From an uncultured Paracoccaceae bacterium (GTDB lineage: Bacteria; Pseudomonadota; Alphaproteobacteria; Rhodobacterales; Rhodobacteraceae): a stretch of 64,000 nucleotides of DNA. The notes under the pieces are model-generated. The model did no database searches, had not been told where the DNA came from, and saw only the letters and a program-made list of their open reading frames with translations. The DNA lies in assembly GCA_947494445.1 (NCBI GenBank), contig CANLVD010000005.1:280218-344217 (forward strand), read 5' to 3'. The stretch's first letter is position 1. Each line of letters begins with the position of its first letter. Positions 33,780 through 43,361 of this stretch are shown in pieces. Both the position numbers and the translations under genes were made by a program.

Positions 33780-36035
33780 TCAGAATTTTAGATTGGCGTC
33801 CTCAAGCCATGCGACCAAAGCGCCGCGAACCGATTGCTCGCCTGATTTGCAGGCAGTGTCGATAACTTCGCGAACCTCGCCCAGATCGACCGAGCGGATC
33901 AGACGCTTAACCGGACCGATGGAAGCAGGGCGCATCGACAAAGTGCGCAATCCCATGGCGGCAAAGGCCAGCGCTTCCATAGGGCGGCCTGCGTCTTCTC
34001 CACAGAAACTGACCGGAGTGCCGGCCGCATCGCAGCGTCGCGCGATCTGGTCGATAAAGGTAAGAAAGCTGACGTTGAGCGTGTCATAGCGGCGGCGCAC
34101 CAGTTCATTCTCGCGATCTGCCGCAAAAAAGAACTGCTTGAGATCATTACCACCGATGGAAATGAAATCGGCCATCTCGAAGAACTGATCTGGCGCAAAG
34201 GCGAGGCTCGGGGTTTCAAGCATGGCGCCGATTTCGACACCTGCAGGTATGACATGGCCTTTGGCTTTTTCCCGCTCGATTTCTTCCAGAAGCAGGCTGC
34301 GGGCTTCGCGAAACTCGTTGAACTGGGCGATGAAGGGGAACATGATCTTCAGCCTGCGCCCGCGCGCGCCACGCAGAAGTGCCTGTATCTGCATGCGCAG
34401 TACGCCCTTGCGATCCAGGCCCACGCGGATTGCGCGCCAGCCAAGGGCAGGGTTCGGCTCTTCGGAACGCTTCATGTAAGGAAGCACCTTGTCCGACCCG
34501 ATGTCCAGCGTGCGGAACGTGACCGGAAGGTCGCCCGCACTGTCCAGAATGCGTGAATAAAGCGCTGCCTGTTCACCACGCTGCGGCACAGTGCGGCGGA
34601 CCAAAAACTGCAGTTCCGTACGGTAAAGGCCAACACCCTGCGCCCCGGATGGGCCAAGCGAGGGCAGATCAGCCATCAGACCTGCGTTCATCTGAAGGCA
34701 GATGTTCACGCCGTCTTTGGTCTCAGCCGGTTTGTCGCGCAGGGCGGCATAAGCCTCCTGAGCTGCCGCAAGCATGTCGATCTTGGCCCGGAACGCCTCG
34801 ATGACGTTTTCTTCGGGCCGCAAATGGACAACGCCCTGATCGCCATCGACCAGAATGCACTCGCCGTCATGGGCCTCACGGGTGATGCCACGGGTCTGGA
34901 TCACCAACGGGATGGCCAGCGCACGCGCAACGATGGCCGCGTGCGATCCGACAGAGCCTTCTTCCAGCACGATGCCCGACAACATACGCCCGTAGTCCAG
35001 CAATTCACCGGGGCCGATGTTGCGGGCAATCAGGATCGCGTTTTTCGGAATTTCCCGATCCTTGACATGGAGGCCACCAGTCAAGAGGCGCAACAGACGG
35101 TTCGACAAATCGTCAAGGTCATGCAACCGCTCGCGCAGGTATGGATCGCTCACCCGGCTCATTCTGGCGCGCGTGGCGGATTGTTCCTTTTCCACCGCGA
35201 CTTCGGCTGCCAGTCCGCTTTCGATGGAGGCGTGCATGCGTTTGACCCAGCCCTTGTCATGGGCAAACATGCGCCACGCGTTGAGCACGTCACGGTGCTC
35301 ACCACTGTCTTCCAGCGCATCATCTTCGATCATGCGATCGACTTCCTTGCGCAACTCGCTGAGTGATGCGTCAAGGCGGGCAGCTTCTGCACGGGGATCG
35401 TCCGAGACCGGGTTGGTGATCAGGATCTGCGGGTCATGCATCAGCACTACACCCTCGGCCACACCTTCCTGTCCGACAACGCCACGGGCAAAAACCGGCA
35501 GTTGGTGGGGCGCAGGCAGGTCGGTCGGGGCTGATCCCGTGAATGCGCCCAATTCGGCCATTTCGGCGATCACCATGGCAACCACTTCCATCGCGTAGAC
35601 CTGATCGTCGGAATAGCTGCGCTGTTCGCGGTTCTGGACAACCAGCACGCCTAGAACCTCACCCAGCCGCTGGATCGGGACGCCAAGGAAGGAGGCAAAG
35701 ATCTCTTCGCCTGTTTCAGGGAAATACTGGAAGCCGCGCGCCGATGTCGCGTCCTGTGTGTTGACCGGCTCAGCCGTGGCTGCGATCCGGCCCACGAGAC
35801 CTTGGGAGATCTTCATCCGGGTCTGGTGCACCGCCTCGCGCTTCAGGCCGGTTGTAGCGCAAAGTTCCAGTTCCTGACCGACCCGCAGATAGATCGAGCA
35901 CACTTCCGTCACCAGCGCTTCCGCAACCAGCGCAGTAATCCGGTCAAGCCGCTCCTGTCCTTCGCCCGCGTTAGCCAAGGCGTCGCGCAGGCGTTTGAGC
36001 AAGACCCGGCTTTCAACGGCAGCAGAGTGGGGCAT
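33780..36035 (-). CDS. ptsP: Phosphoenolpyruvate-protein phosphotransferase, nitrogen-type (EI-Ntr)
   Basis: About 751 residues. An N-terminal GAF domain (ITALVAEALVTEVCSIYLRV to QNREQRSYSDDQVYAMEVVA) is followed by enzyme I: the phospho-His region GSVGSHAAIVARALAIPLV, and the PEP-binding barrel with FRTLDIGSDK, SIGGNDLKQFFFAADREN and SFCGEDAGRP. It starts the PTS-Ntr phosphorelay that senses nitrogen state, through NPr to EIIA-Ntr. ATG 36035 follows GAGG and lies 11 bases after lysC, so the two are cotranscribed, as in many alphaproteobacteria. Confidence 0.94.
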   Translation of the reverse strand: MPHSAAVESRVLLKRLRDALANAGEGQERLDRITALVAEALVTEVCSIYLRVGQELELCATTGLKREAVHQTRMKISQGLVGRIAATAEPVNTQDATSARGFQYFPETGEEIFASFLGVPIQRLGEVLGVLVVQNREQRSYSDDQVYAMEVVAMVIAEMAELGAFTGSAPTDLPAPHQLPVFARGVVGQEGVAEGVVLMHDPQILITNPVSDDPRAEAARLDASLSELRKEVDRMIEDDALEDSGEHRDVLNAWRMFAHDKGWVKRMHASIESGLAAEVAVEKEQSATRARMSRVSDPYLRERLHDLDDLSNRLLRLLTGGLHVKDREIPKNAILIARNIGPGELLDYGRMLSGIVLEEGSVGSHAAIVARALAIPLVIQTRGITREAHDGECILVDGDQGVVHLRPEENVIEAFRAKIDMLAAAQEAYAALRDKPAETKDGVNICLQMNAGLMADLPSLGPSGAQGVGLYRTELQFLVRRTVPQRGEQAALYSRILDSAGDLPVTFRTLDIGSDKVLPYMKRSEEPNPALGWRAIRVGLDRKGVLRMQIQALLRGARGRRLKIMFPFIAQFNEFREARSLLLEEIEREKAKGHVIPAGVEIGAMLETPSLAFAPDQFFEMADFISIGGNDLKQFFFAADRENELVRRRYDTLNVSFLTFIDQIARRCDAAGTPVSFCGEDAGRPMEALAFAAMGLRTLSMRPASIGPVKRLIRSVDLGEVREVIDTACKSGEQSVRGALVAWLEDANLKF

Positions 36036-36045
36036 GCGCCGTGCC

Positions 36046-37299
36046 TCAGGCAGCCTTGTCCAGATCGAACGCGTCATGAAGCGCTTGCACGGCCAGCTCC
36101 ATGTATTTGCGGTCCACCAGAACAGACACTTTGATCTCGGATGTCGTGATCACCTTGATGTTGACACCTTCCTTGGCCAGCGCGCTGAACATCTTCTGCG
36201 CAACACCGGCGTGCGAGCGCATGCCGATGCCAACAATCGAGACCTTGCACACTTCGGTGTCGGCATCGAGTTCGTGATAATTGATCGAGCCGCCCTGCTT
36301 GGCCGCTTCCATCGCGGCGCGGGCCTTGCCAACTTCATCAATCGGGCAGGAGAAGGTCATATCGGTGCGACCCTCTTCCGAGATGTTCTGCACGATCATA
36401 TCGACATTGACGCCGGCTTCGGCCAAGGGGCCGAATATTGCGGCCGCGATCCCGGGACGGTCAGCCACGGAAATCAGGGTCAGTTTGGCCTCATCCCGGC
36501 TATAGGCCACGCCGCTTACAACTTTGCTTTCCATGATCTCTTCCTCATCGCAAACCAGGGTTCCGGGCAAATCGTCAAAGGATGACAGCACCTGCAACCG
36601 GACTTTGTAGCGCATTGCCAATTCCACAGACCGGGTCTGCAAGACCTTCGCCCCCAAAGAGGCCAGTTCCAGCATCTCTTCAAACGCGATCTTGTCAAGC
36701 TTGCGCGCCTTGCCAGTGATCCGTGGGTCAGTGGTGTAGATTCCGTCTACATCCGTGTAGATGTCGCATCGCTCGGCCTTGAATGCGGCAGCGAAGGCAA
36801 CGGCAGTGGTGTCTGAACCGCCCCGGCCAAGCGTGGTCAGGCGGCCTTCGGGGCTGATGCCCTGAAAGCCCGCGACCACAGCAACTTGCATGCCGTCATC
36901 GAATTTGGTGTTCAGATTGTCTGTGCCGATCTCTTCGATCCGTGCGGCCCCGTGGGCAGACGTGGTCTTCAGCGGCACCTGCCAGCCCTGCCAACTGCGG
37001 GCCTCAACCCCCATTTCCTGCAACGTGAGTGCCATCAGTCCCGAGGTGATGTTCTCACCCGAAGAAACCACAGCATCATATTCGCGTGCATCATAAAATC
37101 CCGGTGCATTGGCACCCGGCGGATTGGCGGCATCGCGGACCCAGCCGACCAGCTCATTGGTTTTGCCCGACATGGCAGAGACGATAACGATCACCCGGTA
37201 GCCACGCTCAACCTCGCGTTTGACCTTCTCGGAGGCGTTTCGAATACGCGCAAGATCTGCGACGGAGGTTCCGCCGAATTTCATGACGAGCAAGGACAT
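36046..37299 (-). CDS. lysC: Aspartate kinase
   Basis: About 417 residues. The catalytic start is LLVMKFGGTSVADLARIRN, then VVSAMSGKTNELV, and FDDGMQVAVVAGFQG, LGRGGSDTTAVAFAAAF; the C-terminal pair of ACT domains (KLTLISVADRPGIAAAIFG; VCKVSIVGIGMRSHAG) carries feedback regulation. It makes aspartyl phosphate for lysine, threonine and methionine. I chose ATG 37299, the family start; the frame continues to 37359 without support. ptsP follows directly. Confidence 0.95.
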   Translation of the reverse strand: MSLLVMKFGGTSVADLARIRNASEKVKREVERGYRVIVIVSAMSGKTNELVGWVRDAANPPGANAPGFYDAREYDAVVSSGENITSGLMALTLQEMGVEARSWQGWQVPLKTTSAHGAARIEEIGTDNLNTKFDDGMQVAVVAGFQGISPEGRLTTLGRGGSDTTAVAFAAAFKAERCDIYTDVDGIYTTDPRITGKARKLDKIAFEEMLELASLGAKVLQTRSVELAMRYKVRLQVLSSFDDLPGTLVCDEEEIMESKVVSGVAYSRDEAKLTLISVADRPGIAAAIFGPLAEAGVNVDMIVQNISEEGRTDMTFSCPIDEVGKARAAMEAAKQGGSINYHELDADTEVCKVSIVGIGMRSHAGVAQKMFSALAKEGVNIKVITTSEIKVSVLVDRKYMELAVQALHDAFDLDKAA

Positions 37300-37525
37300 T
37301 GGAGCTGGCTTTCCGAAGAACTTAAGAATTTGACGGGCCTGTCTTAGAGAAGTGGTCAAATTCTGGCAAGGGCCAGCCGTTCAGTACGGCACAGAAGCGC
37401 CGCCAAAGGGTGACAGATGCCACGATCTTGATCCTGATTGACCTTGCGTTAATCGAAAGGCTGAGTGATCCTTTCCCGCATCTGAAGGGACAAGCCGGGT
37501 AGGGTGCCGCGAAAAGGGGTACGGC

Positions 37526-40243
37526 GTGACCGAAGCTGAAGAAGATCCGGACAAGGCTTATGATCCGTTCGAGTTCATCGGACTGATCCTGCGGCACTGG
37601 ATGGAAGAGCCGGTGGGGATCGGCCTTGTTCTGTTCCTGGCCTTCGTTCTAAACGTGCCCGCCCAGACGCCTGACATGATTGATCCGTTTTTTGTAGGCG
37701 CAGATACCGCTGGTCCGGCAGCGGCTTACATCATGCTGTCCTTCGGTGTCGGCTGGACAGTCTGGTTCTGGATGGTGGGCGCGATCCGGGCGGAATCCCT
37801 GATCCCCGGTGGTCGGTATGCCCATCTGCGGACCACGAGACAGATCAAACCAAAGCACCCGCTCTTGCCGGCACCCTATAATTTTGCCTCTCACATGGCA
37901 GCATGGCTTGCGATTGCCGCCTGTCTGGGGCGTCCGGTCTGGTTGGGGCTGGAAAGCCTGAACATCGAAACCGGTGGCGGCGTGCTCTTCCTGAGCATGA
38001 CCGCCCTGGCGCTGGTGATTGGCTGGCTGTTTGCCGTCGGTTCCCACCTGTCCACCGGCATGATGCGGGTGGCGATGAACCGCGAAGAGATCTGGGGGCC
38101 TGCACCAAAGATTATCCAAAAGATAATTCCGCCCAAACTGCGCCAACGCATCGCGCATTGGGGCTGGTCCAACCGGTTCTCGGCGCTGCTGCTGGGGGCC
38201 GCCCATGTCGGCTGGCATCCCTGGCTGATCCTGGCAATCATCCAGTTTTCCTTCCCGGTTGTGTTTCTGATCTGGTTGGCCACGTTCGATCTGCGTCTCT
38301 TTGGCGACCCGATGCCGACGCCGCTGGCCGCGTTGCTCGCGATTTGTGGCACAATCGGTCCGCTGATTTTCTTTCTCAGCGTTATCCGCGACATCACCGA
38401 GCGTGTGATGCGTATGGCCTTCTATTTTATCGTACCCTGCTTCGGCACGATCCTGAACGCGGTGAACAGCGCCACTGGCGTGGATCTGCGCACGCGGATG
38501 TCGCAGGCGGAAATTTTGCATATGCTGGACACGTCTCAGAGGCATTCCCCCGGGCGTGCGCATGGCCTCAGACGCTTTGCGCGCATGACGGCAGCGGTGA
38601 TCATGGTCTCATTGGTGATGTTCGATCCCACCGATATTCTGGTGAAAGACGAGGTTTATCAGATCCGGCCAACGGAAACATCCGAAAGCCAGCTTTATCC
38701 CGTGCTGCGCCCTGATCTGGCCAGCGCGTTGATCCAATGGCACACCAGCCGTAACCTGCCCACCGAGGGGGATGTGCCGCTGGTGATTGTGGCCGCAGAA
38801 GGAGGTGCCAGCCGTGCAGCCGTTTGGTCCCTGTCCGTGCTGGGAAGCCTTGATCGCCACATGCGCAGTCAGGATCTGGCGTTCTCGGATCATGTATTTG
38901 CCCTTTCGGCCGTGTCGGGGGGGGCTCTGGGTGCGCTTACGTTCGCGCAGGCCTATGCCGAGGATGGTAAGGACTGGATGTCCCATGGCGCCTTGAAGAC
39001 CATGGGCAGCAAGGATTTCCTGACGCCCTCAGTCGCGCATCTTTTCTCCGTCGACATTCTGCGCCGCTTTGATGTGACCGGCCTCTTCTACAAGCCCTAT
39101 TTTTCCGACCGGAATGTGAAACTTGAGGAGGTGTTTGAGGGACATTGGCGGCAGGACTGGAAATTTGAGCGGACCGTAGATGGCAATCAGGGGGTTCTGG
39201 ACTGGCATCAGGCGCAAAGGGGACGTGCGCCGCATCTTGTGCTCAACGGCGTTGATCCGCGCACCGGCGCGCGAGTTGCGACATCAACCATCAGCCTGTC
39301 ACCGTCGGGGCGCTATGGCGCTCAGGGCACCGAACCGATCCTGACAGGAGCGTTCGATTTTTTCCGCGATTTCGGCAATGACATCTCGCTGTCAGCCGCT
39401 GTCATGAATGCAGCGCGGTTTCCGGTGATCTCGCCTGCCGGGCGGTACGAGTTGGCGACCCGTCCAGGACATCAGCGCCAGATCATTGATGGCGGCTATT
39501 ATGAGAATTATGGGGTGGAGACAGCCGTTGAACTGATCGACCGGATCGACGCGCTGACAGCATCGGATTTCTGGACCGAAAGCTGGAGGCCCGTGCCGAT
39601 CATGGTGGTGATCAGCAATGATGCGATTGGCGTCCATGAACAGTTGAAAACGGTTGAGTTCCGGCGTCTGACCGACAAGGAGAAAGCCGCTGCCCGTGCT
39701 CAGCAGGAGCGGGCAGTAAAGGGACTGCCGCAGAAAGAGATTGCTGTAAATGACATCGCAGGTGATGAACCTGTGAACCTCAACCTGGTCAAGACAACTA
39801 TCGGAGGGATAAGTGCGTGGCGCTACAGCCTGACCGGAGAGAGCCACCCGGACTTTCAGTCCGTGACCATCACCTGCCGTCCGATCCGCAGAACCACGGA
39901 CACGCTGAAACTGGCGGAATCCTATACAGCCGAGCCATTGCTGCCGATCATGGGAATTTTCGGCACTCTGGCTGCGCACTCACAAGAGGCGCTGAAGGAT
40001 GCGCGCACCAGCTTGTGCCATGAGGCTGGGCCAAGGTTCTTCCATTTCGGGCTGCCCAAACCCGTCTTTACCAAACGGGACCGCGCCCCGATGAATTGGG
40101 TTCTGAACCGCCGGGCACAGATCTATCTGACCGACCGGGCACTGGTCGCCGTCGACAGCGATGTGGAGCAGTTGGAAGGTTTGTGTCAGGCACTGGGCGG
40201 AGCGGAGTGCCGGTTCACCCCTCCGGTTCTGGCCAGCAATTGA
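37526..40243 (+). CDS. Large membrane-anchored patatin-like acyl hydrolase
   Basis: 905 residues with a GTG start after AAAAGGGG. Residues 1-370 hold about eight hydrophobic helices (for example LVLFLAFVLN, LILAIIQFSFPVVFLIWL and IIFFLS-type segments). From about 415 a patatin domain begins: oxyanion loop AAEGGASRAAVW (425-434), nucleophile SAVSGGALG with Ser464, substrate-pocket motif AVMNAARFPVISPAG, and catalytic Asp in IIDGGYYENYG (Asp655). Both catalytic residues are present, so lipase/phospholipase activity is plausible. The oxyanion loop is EGGASR rather than GGGxRG. The active domain probably sits on one face of the inner membrane. It has no evident operon partner. Confidence 0.82.
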   Translation: MTEAEEDPDKAYDPFEFIGLILRHWMEEPVGIGLVLFLAFVLNVPAQTPDMIDPFFVGADTAGPAAAYIMLSFGVGWTVWFWMVGAIRAESLIPGGRYAHLRTTRQIKPKHPLLPAPYNFASHMAAWLAIAACLGRPVWLGLESLNIETGGGVLFLSMTALALVIGWLFAVGSHLSTGMMRVAMNREEIWGPAPKIIQKIIPPKLRQRIAHWGWSNRFSALLLGAAHVGWHPWLILAIIQFSFPVVFLIWLATFDLRLFGDPMPTPLAALLAICGTIGPLIFFLSVIRDITERVMRMAFYFIVPCFGTILNAVNSATGVDLRTRMSQAEILHMLDTSQRHSPGRAHGLRRFARMTAAVIMVSLVMFDPTDILVKDEVYQIRPTETSESQLYPVLRPDLASALIQWHTSRNLPTEGDVPLVIVAAEGGASRAAVWSLSVLGSLDRHMRSQDLAFSDHVFALSAVSGGALGALTFAQAYAEDGKDWMSHGALKTMGSKDFLTPSVAHLFSVDILRRFDVTGLFYKPYFSDRNVKLEEVFEGHWRQDWKFERTVDGNQGVLDWHQAQRGRAPHLVLNGVDPRTGARVATSTISLSPSGRYGAQGTEPILTGAFDFFRDFGNDISLSAAVMNAARFPVISPAGRYELATRPGHQRQIIDGGYYENYGVETAVELIDRIDALTASDFWTESWRPVPIMVVISNDAIGVHEQLKTVEFRRLTDKEKAAARAQQERAVKGLPQKEIAVNDIAGDEPVNLNLVKTTIGGISAWRYSLTGESHPDFQSVTITCRPIRRTTDTLKLAESYTAEPLLPIMGIFGTLAAHSQEALKDARTSLCHEAGPRFFHFGLPKPVFTKRDRAPMNWVLNRRAQIYLTDRALVAVDSDVEQLEGLCQALGGAECRFTPPVLASN

Positions 40244-40255
40244 GGCGATAAGTGC

Positions 40256-40669
40256 TCAGTTGGTCTTGCGATTGCCCCAAGGCAAAGGGGCAACGGGAAT
40301 GCCATCCTCAACCAGTTTCTTGGCCTCATCCAGACGCGCTTCGCCGTAGATCGGGCGTTCTGGCGCTTCGCCATGGTGAATCTTGCGTGCCTCGGAAGCA
40401 AAGCCGTCACCAACGTTTTCAGCCTCAGCCTCGATCTTTGCCTTCAAGGCTTTGAACGCCTGTTCCGCGGGTGAGGCAGGCTGAGACAAGGGGCCGGTTT
40501 TCTCCGATGTGCGCACGCGCGGCGCCATGATCGACTTGACCACACGACTGTCACCGCAGACTGCACAGCTCAGATGTCCCGCGCCTTCAAGACGCGCGAA
40601 ATCATCGCTGCTACTGAACCAGCTTTCGAACCTGTGTCCGTCATGACATTCAAGCGTGTACTTGATCAT
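40256..40669 (-). CDS. DUF1178 family protein
   Basis: 137 residues. The opening MIKYTLECHDGHRFESWFSS, the zinc-like CAVCGDSRVVKSIMAPRV and the late EARKIHHGEAPERPIYGEA are the DUF1178 family pattern; residues between about 55 and 80 are a variable linker. A cytoplasmic protein of unknown role; the Cys pairs (with C8) suggest metal binding. It converges on the patatin-like gene with a 12-base gap. Confidence 0.88.
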   Translation of the reverse strand: MIKYTLECHDGHRFESWFSSSDDFARLEGAGHLSCAVCGDSRVVKSIMAPRVRTSEKTGPLSQPASPAEQAFKALKAKIEAEAENVGDGFASEARKIHHGEAPERPIYGEARLDEAKKLVEDGIPVAPLPWGNRKTN

Positions 40670-40798
40670 ACTTCAGCATTCCGATGCACAACTGCGCTGC
40701 ACGAGATGTAATAAGACAAAGGTGTGAACGCAATCTTGCTTCTGCAGATCGTCGGTTTTGTGATAAGATGCGGCAAAACAACAAGGTTACAGGCGTTC

Positions 40799-42091
40799 AT
40801 GCAGATTTCGATCCGCAGTTTTGTGGTGTTTTCCGCCATTTTGGCAGGCTGTGCAGGTGTTGCGGCACTTCTGGGCGGCGGCATGGCATTTGCGCTGATC
40901 GGCATACCGACACTCATGGCGGTTTTTGCAATCGTCATGGGAGAAGTCAGCCCTGTCGAGATACCTCGGACTGTTGCCTCAAAGGACCCGGCACCTGCGC
41001 TGCCGCTTGGATTTGGCAGGACGCTTTTGCAGAAGATGCCTGCACCGCTGATGTTGATTTCCTCTACCGGTCGCATGACATACGCCAATCCCGCGGCCAT
41101 CGAAATTCTACCGGGCTACCAGCCGGGGATACCTTACACGACCGTTTTGCGCGCACCGGCCTTTGTCGAGACGGTTAACAGTGTCCTGACCACCGGGCGA
41201 GACAGCAGCGTAGAGTTTTCAGCCCACCAGAACCGGGACCGAGTGTTTCTGGCACGTGTGTCGCTGTTGCCGGCAGGTGGTGAGTTTGGTGAAGAGTTGC
41301 AGGCCATCGTCCAGTTGGAAGATCGGTCCAAGGACATGTTGGCCATGCGTGCACGAACGGATTTCGTGGCCAATGCAAGCCACGAGTTGCGCACGCCCCT
41401 TGCTTCTATTCTAGGCTATATAGAGACCCTTCAAGGGCACGCGAAGGACGATCCTGAGGCGCAGGAACGGTTTTTGAAGATCATGTCTTCGCAGGCTGAG
41501 CGGATGCAGCGACTGGTCGAGGATTTGATGTCACTGTCGCGCATCGAGATGAGCTCGCATCAGGCGCCCGGTGACAAGTTGGATTTGATGCCATTGGTGC
41601 GCGAGGCATCAGCCACGCTTCAGTCTCTGGCCAACCAGGCCGAAGTTGACCTTAGGATTGACCTCAAAAGCCTGGATGGTGCCAGCAAAGTGCGTGGCGA
41701 TCGGGACCAGCTGACGCAGGTGATTGTCAATCTGGTGGCCAACGCTTTGAAATACACCTCAAAGGGGGGGGCCGTGAACGTTTTCCGTGCAAAGCCCAAT
41801 CCCTCCTACCCGGGCCAGATTGGCTTTTCGGTTGAGGACACTGGCATCGGCATTCCGCGCGAACATCTGCCCCGCCTGACGGAGCGCTTTTATCGCGTAA
41901 ATGCTGTTCAGAGCAGGGAAAAAGGCGGAACCGGGCTGGGGCTGGCGATCACCAAACACATCCTCAACCGTCATTCCGGCGCGCTGGACATCCAGTCAGA
42001 GGTCGGCAAAGGCAGCCGATTCACAGTGTGGTTGCCGGTTGTCAAAGATGCAGGTGAAGACTCTGCTGAAGACTTGCGAGCAGCAGAATAA
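40799..42091 (+). CDS. phoR: Phosphate-regulon sensor histidine kinase
   Basis: About 430 residues. Two N-terminal hydrophobic segments are followed by a PAS-like region (LQKMPAPLMLISSTGRMTYA), the HisKA dimerisation helix with phospho-accepting His195 (ASHELRTPLASILGY), and the ATPase domain: N-box IVNLVANALKYTSKGG, G1 VEDTGIGIPREHL, G2 GGTGLGLAITKHI. It phosphorylates PhoB at low phosphate. The identity rests on its place upstream of pstSCAB-phoU-phoB. It sits 5' of the Pho box, so it may be made from a separate promoter. The 40799 start has weak ribosome-binding support; the frame extends to 40724. Confidence 0.92.
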   Translation: MQISIRSFVVFSAILAGCAGVAALLGGGMAFALIGIPTLMAVFAIVMGEVSPVEIPRTVASKDPAPALPLGFGRTLLQKMPAPLMLISSTGRMTYANPAAIEILPGYQPGIPYTTVLRAPAFVETVNSVLTTGRDSSVEFSAHQNRDRVFLARVSLLPAGGEFGEELQAIVQLEDRSKDMLAMRARTDFVANASHELRTPLASILGYIETLQGHAKDDPEAQERFLKIMSSQAERMQRLVEDLMSLSRIEMSSHQAPGDKLDLMPLVREASATLQSLANQAEVDLRIDLKSLDGASKVRGDRDQLTQVIVNLVANALKYTSKGGAVNVFRAKPNPSYPGQIGFSVEDTGIGIPREHLPRLTERFYRVNAVQSREKGGTGLGLAITKHILNRHSGALDIQSEVGKGSRFTVWLPVVKDAGEDSAEDLRAAE

Positions 42092-42115
42092 AATTAGTAA
42101 TTACAATAAGATAGA

Positions 42116-42144
42116 CTGTCATTAATCTGTAGCAAAACTGCAAT
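42116..42144 (+). promoter_or_regulatory. Pho box upstream of pstS (three 7-base direct repeats)
   Basis: CTGTCAT-TAAT-CTGTAGC-AAAA-CTGCAAT: three 7-mers at 11-base spacing, the classic PhoB site. It lies about 140 bases before the pstS start codon, and phoB is the last gene of the same cluster, indicating autoregulation. Confidence 0.88.
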
Positions 42145-42282
42145 AAAACATCTGCAGAACGCACATAGGTTGCGACCAGCCGGTGGGGGCGCAGGCAGAT
42201 GAAGGATCTCCTCATCCTCCTACCAGTGAGCCGCAGAAACCTTCTGCTTGAACCTGACACAGAGTGAACTGGAGCTGTTCCC

Positions 42283-43263
42283 GTGAAACTGACAAACATC
42301 TTTGCCGCAGCCGCCGTGGCTGCAATCGCAGCTAGCGCCGCTCAGGCCCGCGACCAGATCCGCATCGTCGGATCCTCGACCGTTTTCCCGTTCTCCACCG
42401 CAGTGGCCGAACAGTTCGGCAACACCACGGACTTCAACACTCCGGTTGTTGAATCAACCGGTTCCGGTGGCGGTCTAAAGCTTTTCTGTGCTGGTGTTGG
42501 CGTCCAGCACCCCGACATCACCAACGCCTCGCGCCGCATGAAGTCGACCGAGTTCGCGCTTTGCAACGAAAATGGTGTAACAGACATCGTCGAATCCAAG
42601 ATCGGTTATGACGGCATCGTTGTGGCCAACGCATCAAGCGGTCCGACCTTTGCGGTCACGCGTGAGCAACTGGTCATGGCGCTGGCTGAGCAGGGCTCCA
42701 AGCCGATGATGTGGAATGAAGTTGATCCGTCGCTGCCGGCAATCAAAATCGAAGTGCTTGGCCCTCCACCATCGTCCGGCACACGCGATGCGTTCGAAGA
42801 GCTGGTCATGCATGAAGGCTGCGAAGGTGCTGGCATCGAATGCGATGGAATTTCCATCCGTGAAGACGGCATTTACGTGGACGCAGGTGAGAACGACAAC
42901 CTGATCGTGTCCAAGCTGGAAGCCAACCCGAACGCATTGGGCGTCTTCGGGTTCTCGTTCCTCGATCAGAACAGCGACAAGCTCAAGGGGTCGACCGTTG
43001 ATGGTGTAGAGCCGACGTTTGAGAACATCGCATCGGGTGACTATCCGGTGTCGCGTTCGCTCTATTACTACATCAAGGCAGCTCATGTCGGCGTGATCCC
43101 CGGCATCTCTGAGTATGCTTCGGAATTTGCTTCTGAGGCGGCCGCCGGTGAAGAAGGGTATCTGGTCGACAAGGGCCTGATCCCACTGCCATCCGAGCCG
43201 TTTGAGGCAAATGCGGATGCGATTGCCAACATGACGAAAATGACTGGCGACGAGTGGAACTGA
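42283..43263 (+). CDS. pstS: Phosphate ABC transporter substrate-binding protein
   Basis: 326 residues. A Sec signal peptide (about residues 1-22, ending AAQAR) precedes the phosphate-binding pattern IVGSSTVFPFSTAVAEQFG, ESTGSGGGLKLFCAG, and the later PPSSGTRDAFEELV. No lipobox, so a free periplasmic protein. It binds orthophosphate and delivers it to PstCA. Driven by the Pho box, it should be strongly induced under phosphate limitation. A stem-loop after the stop may set pstS expression above the downstream genes. Confidence 0.95.
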   Translation: MKLTNIFAAAAVAAIAASAAQARDQIRIVGSSTVFPFSTAVAEQFGNTTDFNTPVVESTGSGGGLKLFCAGVGVQHPDITNASRRMKSTEFALCNENGVTDIVESKIGYDGIVVANASSGPTFAVTREQLVMALAEQGSKPMMWNEVDPSLPAIKIEVLGPPPSSGTRDAFEELVMHEGCEGAGIECDGISIREDGIYVDAGENDNLIVSKLEANPNALGVFGFSFLDQNSDKLKGSTVDGVEPTFENIASGDYPVSRSLYYYIKAAHVGVIPGISEYASEFASEAAAGEEGYLVDKGLIPLPSEPFEANADAIANMTKMTGDEWN

Positions 43264-43283
43264 TCCGCTTGCGATGACTTCGG

Positions 43284-43313
43284 GCCAGCGCAATCACGCT
43301 CGATTGCGCTGGC
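43284..43313 (+). terminator. Perfect 12-bp hairpin between pstS and pstC
   Basis: GCCAGCGCAATC and GATTGCGCTGGC flank the 6-base loop ACGCTC. There is no T-run, so read-through attenuation or 3' protection of pstS mRNA is more likely than full termination. Confidence 0.65.
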
Positions 43314-43361
43314 TCAACTGACTGAATTCTCTATCGGCACACCAGCCTGGGAGGGCCCACC

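Noticed and set aside
37526..40243. A phage-defence operon built around the patatin-like protein
   Set aside because: Neighbours are lysC/ptsP and DUF1178, which are housekeeping genes, and no cyclase, sensor or second effector is adjacent.
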